DNA from: Diplonema papillatum
Taxonomy: Eukaryota > Euglenozoa > Diplonemea > Diplonemida > Diplonemidae
Direction: 5' to 3'
NCBI GenBank assembly: GCA_030068145.1
Contig: JAPJBO010000839.1
Span: 1 to 64,000, forward strand
DNA: 64,000 nucleotides
The position numbers and the translations under genes are program-made. The first letter of the stretch is position 1; the number at the start of each line of letters is the position of its first letter. Below are positions 42,620 to 52,115 of the stretch, piece after piece. Under the pieces are notes generated by a model. It was given only the letters and a program-made list of their open reading frames with translations. It ran no database searches and had not been told where the DNA came from.

Positions 42620-43195
42620 TAGAAAGAACGCAAAGATAAAGCGTTGGGCTGTCCATCATCAGAAGGAAAAACAGTTCAGGGTTCGGGGTTTGGGATTTTG
42701 GGTGGGTTTTTTGTGTGAGAAATAAAATGAGAGAGCACGCCTGGTTGTTTGGATAATAAAACCTTCTCACAAAAAGCTCGCTGCGCTCGGTTTTTGCTAT
42801 CTCAGCTAATGATATATAGGCGTACATGTATGATTAGAGTGCAAAGAAGCTGTCGCGATAATCGGCCGCAGGCCCTTTTGCGACGATGTCTCTTCGTGTA
42901 TCATCGCCACAGGGAACGTTTGCGCCTGCACGGGCGGACTTCTCAGGCAGTCGTTCGAGAAAGGACAAAATGTTAGTGGTGACCGGACGATCCGATTTAC
43001 CCCACCTCTTGCGGTCCTGTGGGTCGTCTCCGTGCTGTCGTTTTGCGATCTTTCTCTTCTGGTGGTGGGAAAATGAAAGTCTGGAGTTATTAGCGGCGAT
43101 GCCCTTCGACCGCTGCGGACTGAAAGATACCGCGAAGCCTTGGGTTTGCGGGTGCCATGTTATCCCACTTCAAACTAATTGTGCCTTTATCGTGA
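42620..43195. other. Intron stretch without features
   Basis: No gene or repeat recognised. Confidence 0.25.
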
Positions 43196-43419
43196 AGGGT
43201 CAAACCCTTGTGTCTTTTTGGTAAGAGGGATTTAGACCCCAAAAAAATGGCCACCCAATTCTTCTGGAAAAAAACTGGGGTTTTGAAAAAAAAAAAAAAT
43301 GGAATAAAAACTGCGGTGATTTTTGATGAAGTTGTGCAATTTTTTTCTTTTCCAATCTTTTTCTTGGGGGACATCGGCCCCGCGGCAGCGTTTCCAAAAA
43401 GACACAAGGTTTTGACCCT
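43196..43419. mobile_element. MITE with AGGGTCAAACC ends, copy 1
   Basis: TIRs AGGGTCAAACCCTTGTGTCT (left) and AGACACAAGGTTTTGACCCT (right). The interior is A/T-run rich. Followed by a short direct repeat of GGTTTTGACCCTGTATGTTA. A second family member is at 51724-51911. Confidence 0.85.
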
Positions 43420-43619
43420 GTATGTTATATCCCAAAGGTTTTGACCCTGTATGTTATATCCCAAACTGGCACAAACTTGGTTTGCGGATTTGTTTCGATG
43501 AAAATGCTGGAAACCCTGTCGAGAGGGATTGAACCGCGAAACATCTGTGCTAGAGCCTGCTAATTTGGTAACGTAATACTGCAGTTCGTTGACTGGCCCA
43601 CTCCCCTTACCGGTAAGTA

Positions 43620-44092
43620 TCTTGCGTGAAAAAGGATGAAAGATCCCTTCCACCGTCCGCTCGCTTCTGGGACCGGTGCATTCGGCAGGTGAGTTGTTAC
43701 ACACTCATTATCGGATGCCGACTTCCATGGCCACCGTCCTGCTGTCAAGATGAACCGACACCCTTTGTGGGATCTGATAAGCGATCACTCGGACACCTTA
43801 AGTCAGCTCTCGGTTCATCCCGCGTCGCCAGTCCTGCTTACCAGAAGTGGCCCACTTAGAACCAGGATTCTACGTCAGGGTTCAATGAGGTAACCCCGAG
43901 CTCACGCCCATTTAAAGTTTGAGAATAGGTCGAGGAAGCGATTTCCCCAATGCCTCCAATCATTCGCTTTACCTGGCGTAACTCCTGTTTTGGTTCTAGC
44001 TATCCTGAGGGAAACTCCGGAGTGAACCAGCTACTAGATGGTTCGATGGGTCTTTCGCCCCTATACCCAGCTTTGACGAGCGATGTGTAGAA
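43620..44092 (-). pseudogene. Antisense 28S rRNA fragment
   Basis: The plus strand is the complement of 28S: TGAGTTGTTACACACTC, GACTTCCATGGCCACCGTCC, CTTACCAGAAGTGGCCCACT, CCCATTTAAAGTTTGAGAAT, AGCTATCCTGAGGGAAACTC, ACTAGATGGTTCGAT and TTTCGCCCCTATACCCA. About 450 bp of recognisable LSU rRNA, ending at 44092. A dispersed fragment, not an rDNA unit. Confidence 0.9.
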
Positions 44093-44128
44093 GGTGAAAG
44101 GAAGTTGAAGTATGGCTAAAGATAAAGT

Positions 44129-44259
44129 GGTGTCACATGAGGGGGTAATCTCAGGGCCGCCCACGTGATAAAGCCGTTAAGCATTGGGAACTTTATGTAC
44201 ATGGACCACACGGATCTGCATGCCGTTAAGCAGCGGCTGCCGGCTTATCCCGTGACACC
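44129..44259 (+). ncRNA. Pseudoknotted RNA motif, copy d (with insertion)
   Basis: Outer GGTGTCAC / GTGACACC; helix A GCCGC / GCGGC; helix B GATAAAGCCG / CGGCTTATC (one bulge). Core CCCACGT and GTTAAGCA are present. A 40-50 base insertion after the first GTTAAGCA is followed by a repeat of GTTAAGCA. Confidence 0.5.
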
Positions 44260-44267
44260 TTTTATAG

Positions 44268-45895
44268 TAAACCCCGTACCATGTATATTATTTACTCACG
44301 GATATTTTATTTACTTCGCGGATATTATTTACTCTTAGGGTAGGCGGTTTTTTTTTTTTTGGCCCATGTCCGTCGGCCCACAGAAATTTACGCGCGCGCG
44401 CGCAAAAAAAAAACTTTTCAGAAAAAAAGAAACTTTTGCCACAAGACTTTCTGCTACTGGATGTCACACCGTATGTACCGGCTACACACCGCTTCATACC
44501 GTATGTACCGGCTACACACCGCTTCACACCGTATGTACCGGCTCTACACCGCTTCACACCGTATGAACCGGCTCTACCTACCGCTTCACACCGTATGAAC
44601 CGGCTCTACCTACCGCTTCACACCGTATGTACCGGCTCTACCTACCGCTTCACACCGTATGAACCGGCTCTACCTACCGCTTCACACCGTATGTACCGGC
44701 TCTACCTACCGCTTCACACCGTATGTACCGGCTCTACCTACCGCTTCACACCGTATGTACCGGCTATACTACTGGCCGGTCCGCTGTTGGCACTTTTGTG
44801 CCCGTTGTTGGTGGAATTCCTGGACGATGAGCTCAAAGATGAATGTGGTGAGCTTGATGTGTCCGAGGGGTTGCGGTGGCAGTCTAGAGTTCAACAGTTC
44901 CATAGTCGAAGGCTGCAGAGGATAGACGATGCCACAGGAGAAAAAACACTCGGGTTTAAACTCGAGATCGCGGTTCGCCGGGTACGCCGCGAACGATAAA
45001 GCAGTGAACCAGAGGACTGTCGATTGTGCGGGTGTCCGTCAATCTTGTATCTCTCTTCTGACATGCCCCATTGCGATGTCACGGTCCGAGTGCCGTTTTC
45101 TTCGCAAATATACCTCGGCACAAGCATTGCCGCCGGTCAAGTGCAAAGCACTATGTCGCAAGCACCGCGAACGCATCGCTTGCCCTGCGTCCTTTTAATG
45201 CCTCCTCAGTCGAGTCTCAGATACGTCCCTACTAGTAGCTGCTCCAGGCGTCGGAAGGCATAGACGCGTGCACTGCCCGCGGACTGGTTCTGTGTGATAA
45301 TCGCACCACAGCGGCAAAAAAACCCCCCGACATGCCTTGCCGGTAAAACCGCGCACGGTTTCGAGGCTGAGGCTGTGCTTGTATCCCGCGTGCTTCGACT
45401 GCGTCCAGCAGGAGCTGGCTAAAGCTGCGCAAATCTTGCTGTTTAGATTGGCACCAACGTCAAAGTATCACGATATTGCTTGCCCAGCGCACCAACCCAG
45501 CACCGGGCATAGTCGGCTTCAAAGTCAATACACACTGAGGTAAACAACGTCTACGCGATTTGCATCGCCGTGAAGTATCGGTGTGATGAACAGGTTTTCG
45601 ACTTTTCCCGAGCCGGACACGCTCGTGACTACGCCTGCAGTCGCTCTCACGACCGGTTCCAATGCACAGATCCCAAAAGTTTTTTTTTTGCAAACGTTTT
45701 TTTTTTCCGGGGGGTTCCAAAAATTTACGCGCGCGCGGACATGGGCCAAAAAAAAAACCCCGCCTACCCTTATAAATAATTTCATTTAGTATTTACTTCC
45801 CGCAAACCCGTTTCATAAATCGATTCGTTTATTATTTGCTTTCCCGTGTATTATTTACTAATAAATAAGTAAATAATATACGTGTACGGGGTTTA
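44268..45895. mobile_element. 1.6-kb TIR element with TATTATTTACT-rich ends
   Basis: Ends TAAACCCCGTAC and GTACGGGGTTTA. Both termini carry TATTATTTACT repeats, then GGGTAGGCGG plus a T-run, GGCCCATGTCCG and AAATTTACGCGCGCGC in inverted orientation, so the TIRs exceed 120 bp. The interior has a 32-bp tandem array and an unassigned minus-strand frame at about 45035-44770 (ECFFSCGIVYPLQPST). No transposase recognised. Confidence 0.75.
44458..44772. repeat. 32-bp tandem repeat
   Basis: About ten copies of CACACCGTATG(T/A)ACCGGCT plus CTACCTACCGCTT. The first three units lack the CTAC insertion. Open in several frames because of the period. Confidence 0.95.
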
Positions 45896-45952
45896 GTATG
45901 TAGTTGGTTATCATGAATAGACTACGTTACGAAAAAGCCCAGTAGAAAATAC

Positions 45953-46697
45953 CAATTAGGCTCCGCTGTTCGTTGTGAAAGGCGCGCAAATCGCTGATTT
46001 CGGTGGTGAGCTGCGTGATGACCTTCTGCTGCCGAGACGCCTCCTCGCTTACCTGCCGGGAGCTGGACTCTTCGTTGCGAGCGGTGGCTTCGCTCGCCGC
46101 AAGCTGCTGGCGCAGGGTTTCATTCTCAGCCTTGACGTCTGCCAGCAGCGAGTCCAGACGCTGCGTGGACGATTTCCCGTGCGACAGCTGGTGCTGGGCT
46201 TCTCGCTCAGCCGCCGACAGCTTCTGTTGGAGGATGCCATTTGTTTCGGCTTGCCGCTTGTTGTCTTGTTGCAAGGCTTCGATGTGCGCCAATAGATCGT
46301 GCTCGTGGTCGCCAGCCTGCTTGGCGAAAGTATCCCGCTGGCGCTCGAGCCTCGCGCACTTGTCGTGGAGCTTCAGGTGGACGTCGTCCGTCCTCGACAA
46401 GATGTCTTGGATTGAGTTCTGCATCGTGCGCGCTTCGCTTTCCTTCTCCCTCAGCTTGCCCTGCAGGACGCTCATCTCCGCTCGCTGATTGAAGGTTTCC
46501 TCCTTAAACCGAAGCAGCTCGCTCACCTGCGCTTGCAGATCCTTCAACCGCTGTCCCTGCTTGGCCACGAGCTCTGCCTGCCTGCTGCTATGCGGACGCA
46601 AAGCCTCCTCGACGGCGCGCACGTGCTCTTGTTTATGCCGCTCCATTGTCTCCCTTTCCAACGTGGCCAGGCTCGTGAGCCCGCCTTCATCGATCAT
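45953..46697 (-). CDS. Giant coiled-coil gene, exon 1
   Basis: ATG at 46697 begins MIDEGGLTSLATLERETMER. Nearly the whole 248-codon exon is heptad-rich coiled coil (QRLKDLQAQVSELLRFKEET, KCARLERQRDTFAKQAGDHE, DVKAENETLRQQLAASEATA). It ends at donor ATTG then GTATTT in phase 1, and exon 2 starts with two bases, giving Gly. If the donor is not used, the frame stops at 45927 after 256 residues, so a separate short gene is the alternative. The proposed following intron is 19.2 kb. Confidence 0.75.
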
Positions 46698-47207
46698 TGT
46701 TTGTCCTCTTTTCCTTCACCGCCGCGCCAGGAATTGGCTTCTGGCGAAGGATGGGGGGAGTGCCCTTTAATGTGTGTTTTAAGTTCGTGGCTTGAAGTGG
46801 GTAAATGGGGGGGTTGACTCAATATGTAGCCCAACAATATGTAGTGCTATGCAGCACTGTGCAGTTCGGTGCAGCACACAGCCGTGTGCAATCGTGGGTC
46901 AATTGTGACGTCCCCAATTGTTCCACCCATCAGGACACCCCAACATTAAGCCTCTGAACAATGCAAACGAGACTACGAGTTCTCGCTTCAATTGATGTTG
47001 ACAGCCGGACGTTGTTGCAGTTCTGCACTACCCTTGCATATCCTCCGACCTGAAGGGATGGTTTGGATTAGAATGCAAAGAATCTGCGGCGATAATCTGC
47101 ATCGCCGGTGTCGCGATTATCTCTTCGCACGCGATGTGGCATGCGCCTTGATCGTCGCGTTCAGAAGTGCGTCTAGGTCGAGAAACTAGCAGGGCATTAG
47201 CAGGGCA
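46698..47207. other. Probable 5' flank of the giant gene
   Basis: No promoter motif identified. Contains GCAGCACTGTGCAGTTCGGT-like short direct repeats near 46850. Confidence 0.3.
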
Positions 47208-47548
47208 CTAGCAGGAGCGCGTTTTGCTTCGCTTCTTCTTCGAGTGCTCATCCAGTTTCGTCGGTTGCGCGTCGATAGTCGCTTCCTTACGGCGCCTGGG
47301 CGATGGCCGTGTCACCTTCTGTGTGGGTGCTGCCGAGCTTGATCGTCGTTTCTTCGTCTTCGCTCTCGGGATCGGGTTTCGCACTTCGTCCTCAGCTGCT
47401 CTCGGAAGAAGTGCGAAAACGGGGGTTGGCTTAGAGGACTTTCGTGTTATTCTGCAGATGCTTTGAGCTATATCTGTGTCTATGCTTTTGTTCGTCTTCA
47501 TAACCATGGTTAAGTGCGGAAATGGTGTCAGCCGAAGCTGCTGAAGCT
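47208..47548 (-). CDS. Basic terminal exon of an unassigned gene
   Basis: After an acceptor (CTTCAG) the frame reads QLRLTPFPHLTMVMKTNKSI and ends KKKRSKTRSC plus stop. It is rich in Lys/Arg/Ser with several nuclear-localisation-like clusters (KTKKRRSSS, SPRRRKEA). The first in-frame ATG is near 47507. The upstream intron end carries the GGTCACCCGGAGACTTTAAA and CACTCTAAA block, suggesting a spliced gene whose 5' exons lie further right. No domain recognised. Confidence 0.45.
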
Positions 47549-47559
47549 TCGGCAAGGAG

Positions 47560-48486
47560 GGATGGGGCTCTTTAGAGTGAACGCTCGCTTGAAACTCCGG
47601 GGTTTAAAGTCTCCGGGTGACCTTCGTCAACATGGGAAGGTATCCGTTGCCCTGAGTGTCGTAAGAGTGGTGGTTACACGAGGTGAGAGAATCGGTGGGC
47701 CTTCCTTGTTGGTCATTGGTGGTTTCGGCCATCCTCCTCAGTATGGTGCCGCAGTAGGTGACTGGCTGTCTTCCTGCGCGCCGCAAATGGGTAAGGGGAA
47801 CACAGGAGCGTCGTTTTCGTTTTTCCTCTGCCGGTCCAGGGACCGCAAACGCCAGCGCCGCAATTGGCAGAAAAGGAGCCACGCGGATTACGAGGAAAGA
47901 ACGGGTTACGCTCGTCAAAAAAAAAAAAAAGAACCCCGGGGGGGGAAGCGTTAAACGGGCTACAGGAGGGAAACACGAAGCTCGGAGAAGGGAAAGAGAA
48001 GGCAGAAGTTGGACGGAAATCGACTGAGCACGAGGCTGGTGATGATTAAATATGCTGTGTGAGCGCGTGTGGGCACGCGTTTTTCAGAGTGATAAAACCT
48101 TCTTCTGCTCTGGGGGGGATGGGACGGGGGCTCGCCTACCCTGCGGCGCGATCCTCTCCTTCCATTGAAGCTTTCAGCTAAGTCTTCTCCTGGTGGCAAA
48201 TTCGGGGGGTCAGTGACTCGCTTTCCACTGATGCCTAACACCCTCAGGCGAGGCCCATGTAAGAACGACAGCACTCAGACCGATACAAAAAGTTGAGACT
48301 TTCTTTCGAACGCCACAGTCGGTGCGTTGTGTGAGGTTATTATTGGCACGCCGAAGAAGAACCCCGTTGCTGCGGGGACCCCTTGCCCTCAGTACCCCGC
48401 AAAAATGGCGACTATTCCTCTATTTCTACACAGTCTCCTCAAAGGAAGTTGAAGTATGATTACCCTTCCCGACCGGCCACCCTCGA
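47560..48486. other. Gene-poor stretch
   Basis: Intron-end block at about 47600-47630, otherwise nothing recognised. Immediately right of 48430 the 73-bp satellite begins. Confidence 0.3.
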
Positions 48487-50835
48487 CTTTTTCAGGGGGT
48501 TTGGGTCTAAATTCTGGTCACGTCAGGTCGGCACCTTGTCGACTCCTCGAGGGGGGAGCGGGATTTCCGGGGTTTGGGTCTAAATCCTGGTCAAGTCAGA
48601 TCGGCGCCTTATCGACTCCTCGAGGGGGGAGCGGGATTTCCGGGGTTTGGGTCTAAATCCTGGTCAAGTCAGATCGGCGCCTTATCGACTCCTCGAGGGG
48701 GGAGCGGGATTTCCGGGGTTTGGGTCTAAATCCTGGTCATGTCAGATCGGCGCCTTATCGACTCCTCGAGGGGGGAGCGGGATTTCCGGGGTTTGGGTCT
48801 AAATCCTGGTCATGTCAGATCGGCGCCTTATCGACTCCTCGAGGGGGGAGCGGGATTTCCGGGGTTTGGGTCTAAATCCTGGTCATGTCAGATCGGCGCC
48901 TTATCGACTCCTCGAGGGGGGAGCGGGATTTCCGGGGTTTGGGTCTAAATCCTGGTCATGTCAGATCGGCGCCTTATCGACTCCTCGAGGGGGGAGCGGG
49001 ATTTCCGGGGTTTGGGTCTAAATCCTGGTCATGTCAGATCGGCGCCTTATCGACTCCTCGAGGGGGGAGCGGGATTTCCGGGGTTTGGGTCTAAATCCTG
49101 GTCATGTCAGATCGGCGCCTTATCGACTCCTCGAGGGGGGAGCGGGATTTCCGGGGTTTGGGTCTAAATCCTGGTCATGTCAGATCGGCGCCTTATCGAC
49201 TCCTCGAGGGGGGAGCGGGATTTCCGGGGTTTGGGTCTAAATCCTGGTCATGTCAGATCGGCGCCTTATCGACTCCTCGAGGGGGGAGCGGGATTTCCGG
49301 GGTTTGGGTCTAAATCCTGGTCAAGTCAGATCGGCGCCTTATCGACTCCTCGAGGGGGGAGCGGGATTTCCGGGGTTTGGGTCTAAATCCTGGTCAAGTC
49401 AGATCGGCGCCTTATCGACTCCTCGAGGGGGGAGCGGGATTTCCGGGGTTTGGGTCTAAATCCTGGTCAAGTCAGATCGGCGCCTTATCGACTCCTCGAG
49501 GGGGGAGCGGGATTTCCGGGGTTTGGGTCTAAATCCTGGTCATGTCAGATCGGCGCCTTATCGACTCCTCGAGGGGGGAGCGGGATTTCCGGGGTTTGGG
49601 TCTAAATCCTGGTCATGTCAGATCGGCGCCTTATCGACTCCTCGAGGGGGGAGCGGGATTTCCGGGGTTTGGGTCTAAATCCTGGTCATGTCAGATCGGC
49701 GCCTTATCGACTCCTCGAGGGGGGAGCGGGATTTCCGGGGTTTGGGTCTAAATCCTGGTCATGTCAGATCGGCGCCTTATCGACTCCTCGAGGGGGGAGC
49801 GGGATTTCCGGGGTTTGGGTCTAAATCCTGGTCATGTCAGATCGGCGCCTTATCGACTCCTCGAGGGGGGAGCGGGATTTCCGGGGTTTGGGTCTAAATC
49901 CTGGTCATGTCAGATCGGCGCCTTATCGACTCCTCGAGGGGGGAGCGGGATTTCCGGGGTTTGGGTCTAAATCCTGGTCATGTCAGATCGGCGCCTTATC
50001 GACTCCTCGAGGGGGGAGCGGGATTTCCGGGGTTTGGGTCTAAATCCTGGTCATGTCAGATCGGCGCCTTATCGACTCCTCGAGGGGGGAGCGGGATTTC
50101 CGGGGTTTGGGTCTAAATCCTGGTCAAGTCAGATCGGCGCCTTATCGACTCCTCGAGGGGGGAGCGGGATTTCCGGGGTTTGGGTCTAAATCCTGGTCAA
50201 GTCAGATCGGCGCCTTATCGACTCCTCGAGGGGGGAGCGGGATTTCCGGGGTTTGGGTCTAAATCCTGGTCAAGTCAGATCGGCGCCTTATCGACTCCTC
50301 GAGGGGGGAGCGGGATTTCCGGGGTTTGGGTCTAAATCCTGGTCATGTCAGATCGGCGCCTTATCGACTCCTCGAGGGGGGAGCGGGATTTCCGGGGTTT
50401 GGGTCTAAATCCTGGTCATGTCAGATCGGCGCCTTATCGACTCCTCGAGGGGGGAGCGGGATTTCCGGGGTTTGGGTCTAAATCCTGGTCATGTCAGATC
50501 GGCGCCTTATCGACTCCTCGAGGGGGGAGCGGGATTTCCGGGGTTTGGGTCTAAATCCTGGTCATGTCAGATCGGCGCCTTATCGACTCCTCGAGGGGGG
50601 AGCGGGATTTCCGGGGTTTGGGTCTAAATCCTGGTCAAGTCAGATCGGCGCCTTATCGACTCCTCGAGGGGGGAGCGGGATTTCCGGGGTTTGGGTCTAA
50701 ATCCTGGTCATGTCAGATCGGCGCCTTATCGACTCCTCGAGGGGGGAGCGGGATTTCCGGGGTTTGGGTCTAAATCCTGGTCATGTCAGATCGGCGCCTT
50801 GTCGACTCCTCGAGGGGGGAGCGGGATTTCCGCGG
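48487..50835. repeat. 73-bp satellite with higher-order structure
   Basis: About 32 nearly identical 73-bp units (CAGATCGGCGCCTTATCGAC, TCCTCGAGGGGGGAGCGGGA, TTTCCGGGGTTTGGGTCTAA, ATCCTGGTCA). A single A/T variant in GGTCA(A/T)GTCAG orders the units as A2, T8, A3, T8, A3, T4, A, T2, after a first unit with C. T8-A3 repeats with an 803-bp period. Each unit gives a 69-residue open frame on the plus strand, a by-product of the period. Confidence 0.97.
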
Positions 50836-50891
50836 TTCAAGGGCGGGAATAAGGAGATACGCCACATATAATTTTCATTCCCGCCCTTGAA
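50836..50891. repeat. 15-bp-arm inverted repeat at the satellite edge
   Basis: TTCAAGGGCGGGAAT and ATTCCCGCCCTTGAA with a 26-bp loop, directly after the last satellite unit. Confidence 0.85.
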
Positions 50892-50997
50892 AGCTGGTTT
50901 CGACACACGTATCCCAACTATCCGGCATATCTAAGAAATGGGCTATTTAACGACCCCTGTGGAGGTCGCTGGTCGGTAAGAGGTTAAAGGTAAAACA

Positions 50998-51110
50998 GTG
51001 GTGGCGCCCGGAGGGGGTAACATCAGGGCCCACGATAAAGCCGTTAAGCATTGAGTTCTTTTAAGTACACATGAACCACATGGAGTAGCATGCACTGTGT
51101 CGCCGCTTAA
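50998..51110 (+). repeat. Partial RNA-motif copy f
   Basis: GGGCCCACGATAAAGCCGTTAAGCA plus the insertion seen in copies d and e (AAGTACA.ATGAACCACATGG); given in two blocks the shared parts are GGGCCCACGATAAAGCC and GTTAAGCATTGAGTT. The 3' helices are lost. Confidence 0.5.
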
Positions 51111-51116
51111 GGTTAC

Positions 51117-51407
51117 TTTATGACGTCGTCACCTGTCATTGCGTCGTCAAGGTCGAGTACTTGTGGCGCCAGGGGCGCTGGGCTTTCTTGCGGGGGCGCA
51201 GGTGCGGCAGGCTTGCACGTTTTTCACTCTCGAGGGCACTGGAGTGCTTGGGGACGTCGGACGTTTCTGGTAGCTGCTTGCTTTAAGGGCCTTCCTCTTT
51301 CCTCGTTGCACCCCTGACTCGGGTGTGGTCGCCTTCGCCTTCTTCCGCGTTAAGCAGTGTGAACTTGGAATGCAGGTACCACAAGGGGTAAGCTTGCATT
51401 TTGTCAT
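51117..51407 (-). CDS. Small terminal exon, copy 1 (ends DDVIK)
   Basis: The frame ends VLDLDDAMTGDDVIK plus stop on the minus strand. Its neighbour at 51417-51650 ends SDDVIK plus stop, so the two look like duplicated last exons. Basic and Ser/Pro-rich, no domain. Start not determined. Confidence 0.3.
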
Positions 51408-51416
51408 TGGCTAGGG

Positions 51417-51650
51417 TTACTTGATAACGTCGTCCGAAGACGATCTCGATGCGGACGAAGACGATGACGGCAGGCGGGTGATATCCAGCTCCATCTGTGT
51501 TTCCGACGATCCCGAATGGACGTATAGATTGGTGTTGGCATTTTTTTGAATGCTGCGCTTTCGCGCCGCGAGCTTCTTCTTGGGTTTCCCCGCCGGCAGT
51601 TCTGCCGAGGCAGTCGCTCGGGGGGACAATCCTGAGGTGGACGAAGACAA
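51417..51650 (-). CDS. Small terminal exon, copy 2 (ends DDVIK)
   Basis: The frame contains PAGKPKKKLAARKRSIQKNA and an acidic/Ser tail ending SSSDDVIK plus stop. Related by its ending to the frame at 51117-51407. No domain recognised; host-gene status uncertain. Confidence 0.35.
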   Translation of the reverse strand: MSSSTSGLSPRATASAELPAGKPKKKLAARKRSIQKNANTNLYVHSGSSETQMELDITRLPSSSSSASRSSSDDVIK

Positions 51651-51677
51651 TGATGAAGATGATGTGGTGGTGAGGCT

Positions 51678-51710
51678 GTATAAAGCCGTTAAGCAGCTGC
51701 CGGCTTATTT
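51678..51710 (+). repeat. Partial RNA-motif copy g
   Basis: ATAAAGCC, GTTAAGCAGCTGCC, GGCTTAT: helix B (ATAAAGCCG / CGGCTTAT) and the loop are kept, the outer stem is lost. Confidence 0.5.
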
Positions 51711-51723
51711 CGTTATACTATGC

Positions 51724-51911
51724 AGGGTCAGAACCTTGTGTCTTTTTAAAACGCTCCCGCGGGGCCGATAGCCCCCAAAAAAAAATTTTGGAAAAAAAAG
51801 AATTTGCTCGACTTACTGCAGAGTTTGTTCCAAAATTTTAAAATTCAAAAACCTAATTTTTTCCGGAAATTTTTTTTTGGCCATTTCCAAAAAGACACAA
51901 GGTTTGACCCT
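51724..51911. mobile_element. MITE with AGGGTCA ends, copy 2
   Basis: AGGGTCAGAACCTTGTGTCT and AGACACAAGGTTTGACCCT; same family as 43196-43419, with A/T-run interior. Confidence 0.85.
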
Positions 51912-51976
51912 TCATGATACCTTAACTAGTTGGATTTTGTGGATTAACAACTGAGCTGACACGGGTTCTGTTTAAG

Positions 51977-52115
51977 TTTGTGCGTGCCGGTTGATCGTTT
52001 TCCCACTTGTATTTACCCCGTGTATATGCAGGTAAGGGATTCTGATCAACCACCAAACCACGCTGCCTACGTCTTTTAGCCTGCGCAACACATTGAAGAG
52101 CAACCCGCAAGATTG
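51977..52115. repeat. Dispersed repeat R3, copy 2
   Basis: Close match to 10555-10700 (TGCGTGCCGGTTGATCGTTT, CTACGTCTTTTA, GAGCAACCCGC). Confidence 0.7.

Noticed and set aside
48739-50773. Repeated 69-residue plus-strand frames
   Set aside because: Each is one satellite unit read from the same ATG; no sign of coding constraint.
48487-50835. CRISPR-like regular array
   Set aside because: Units are identical head-to-tail with no unique spacers, and the context is eukaryotic; it is a satellite.
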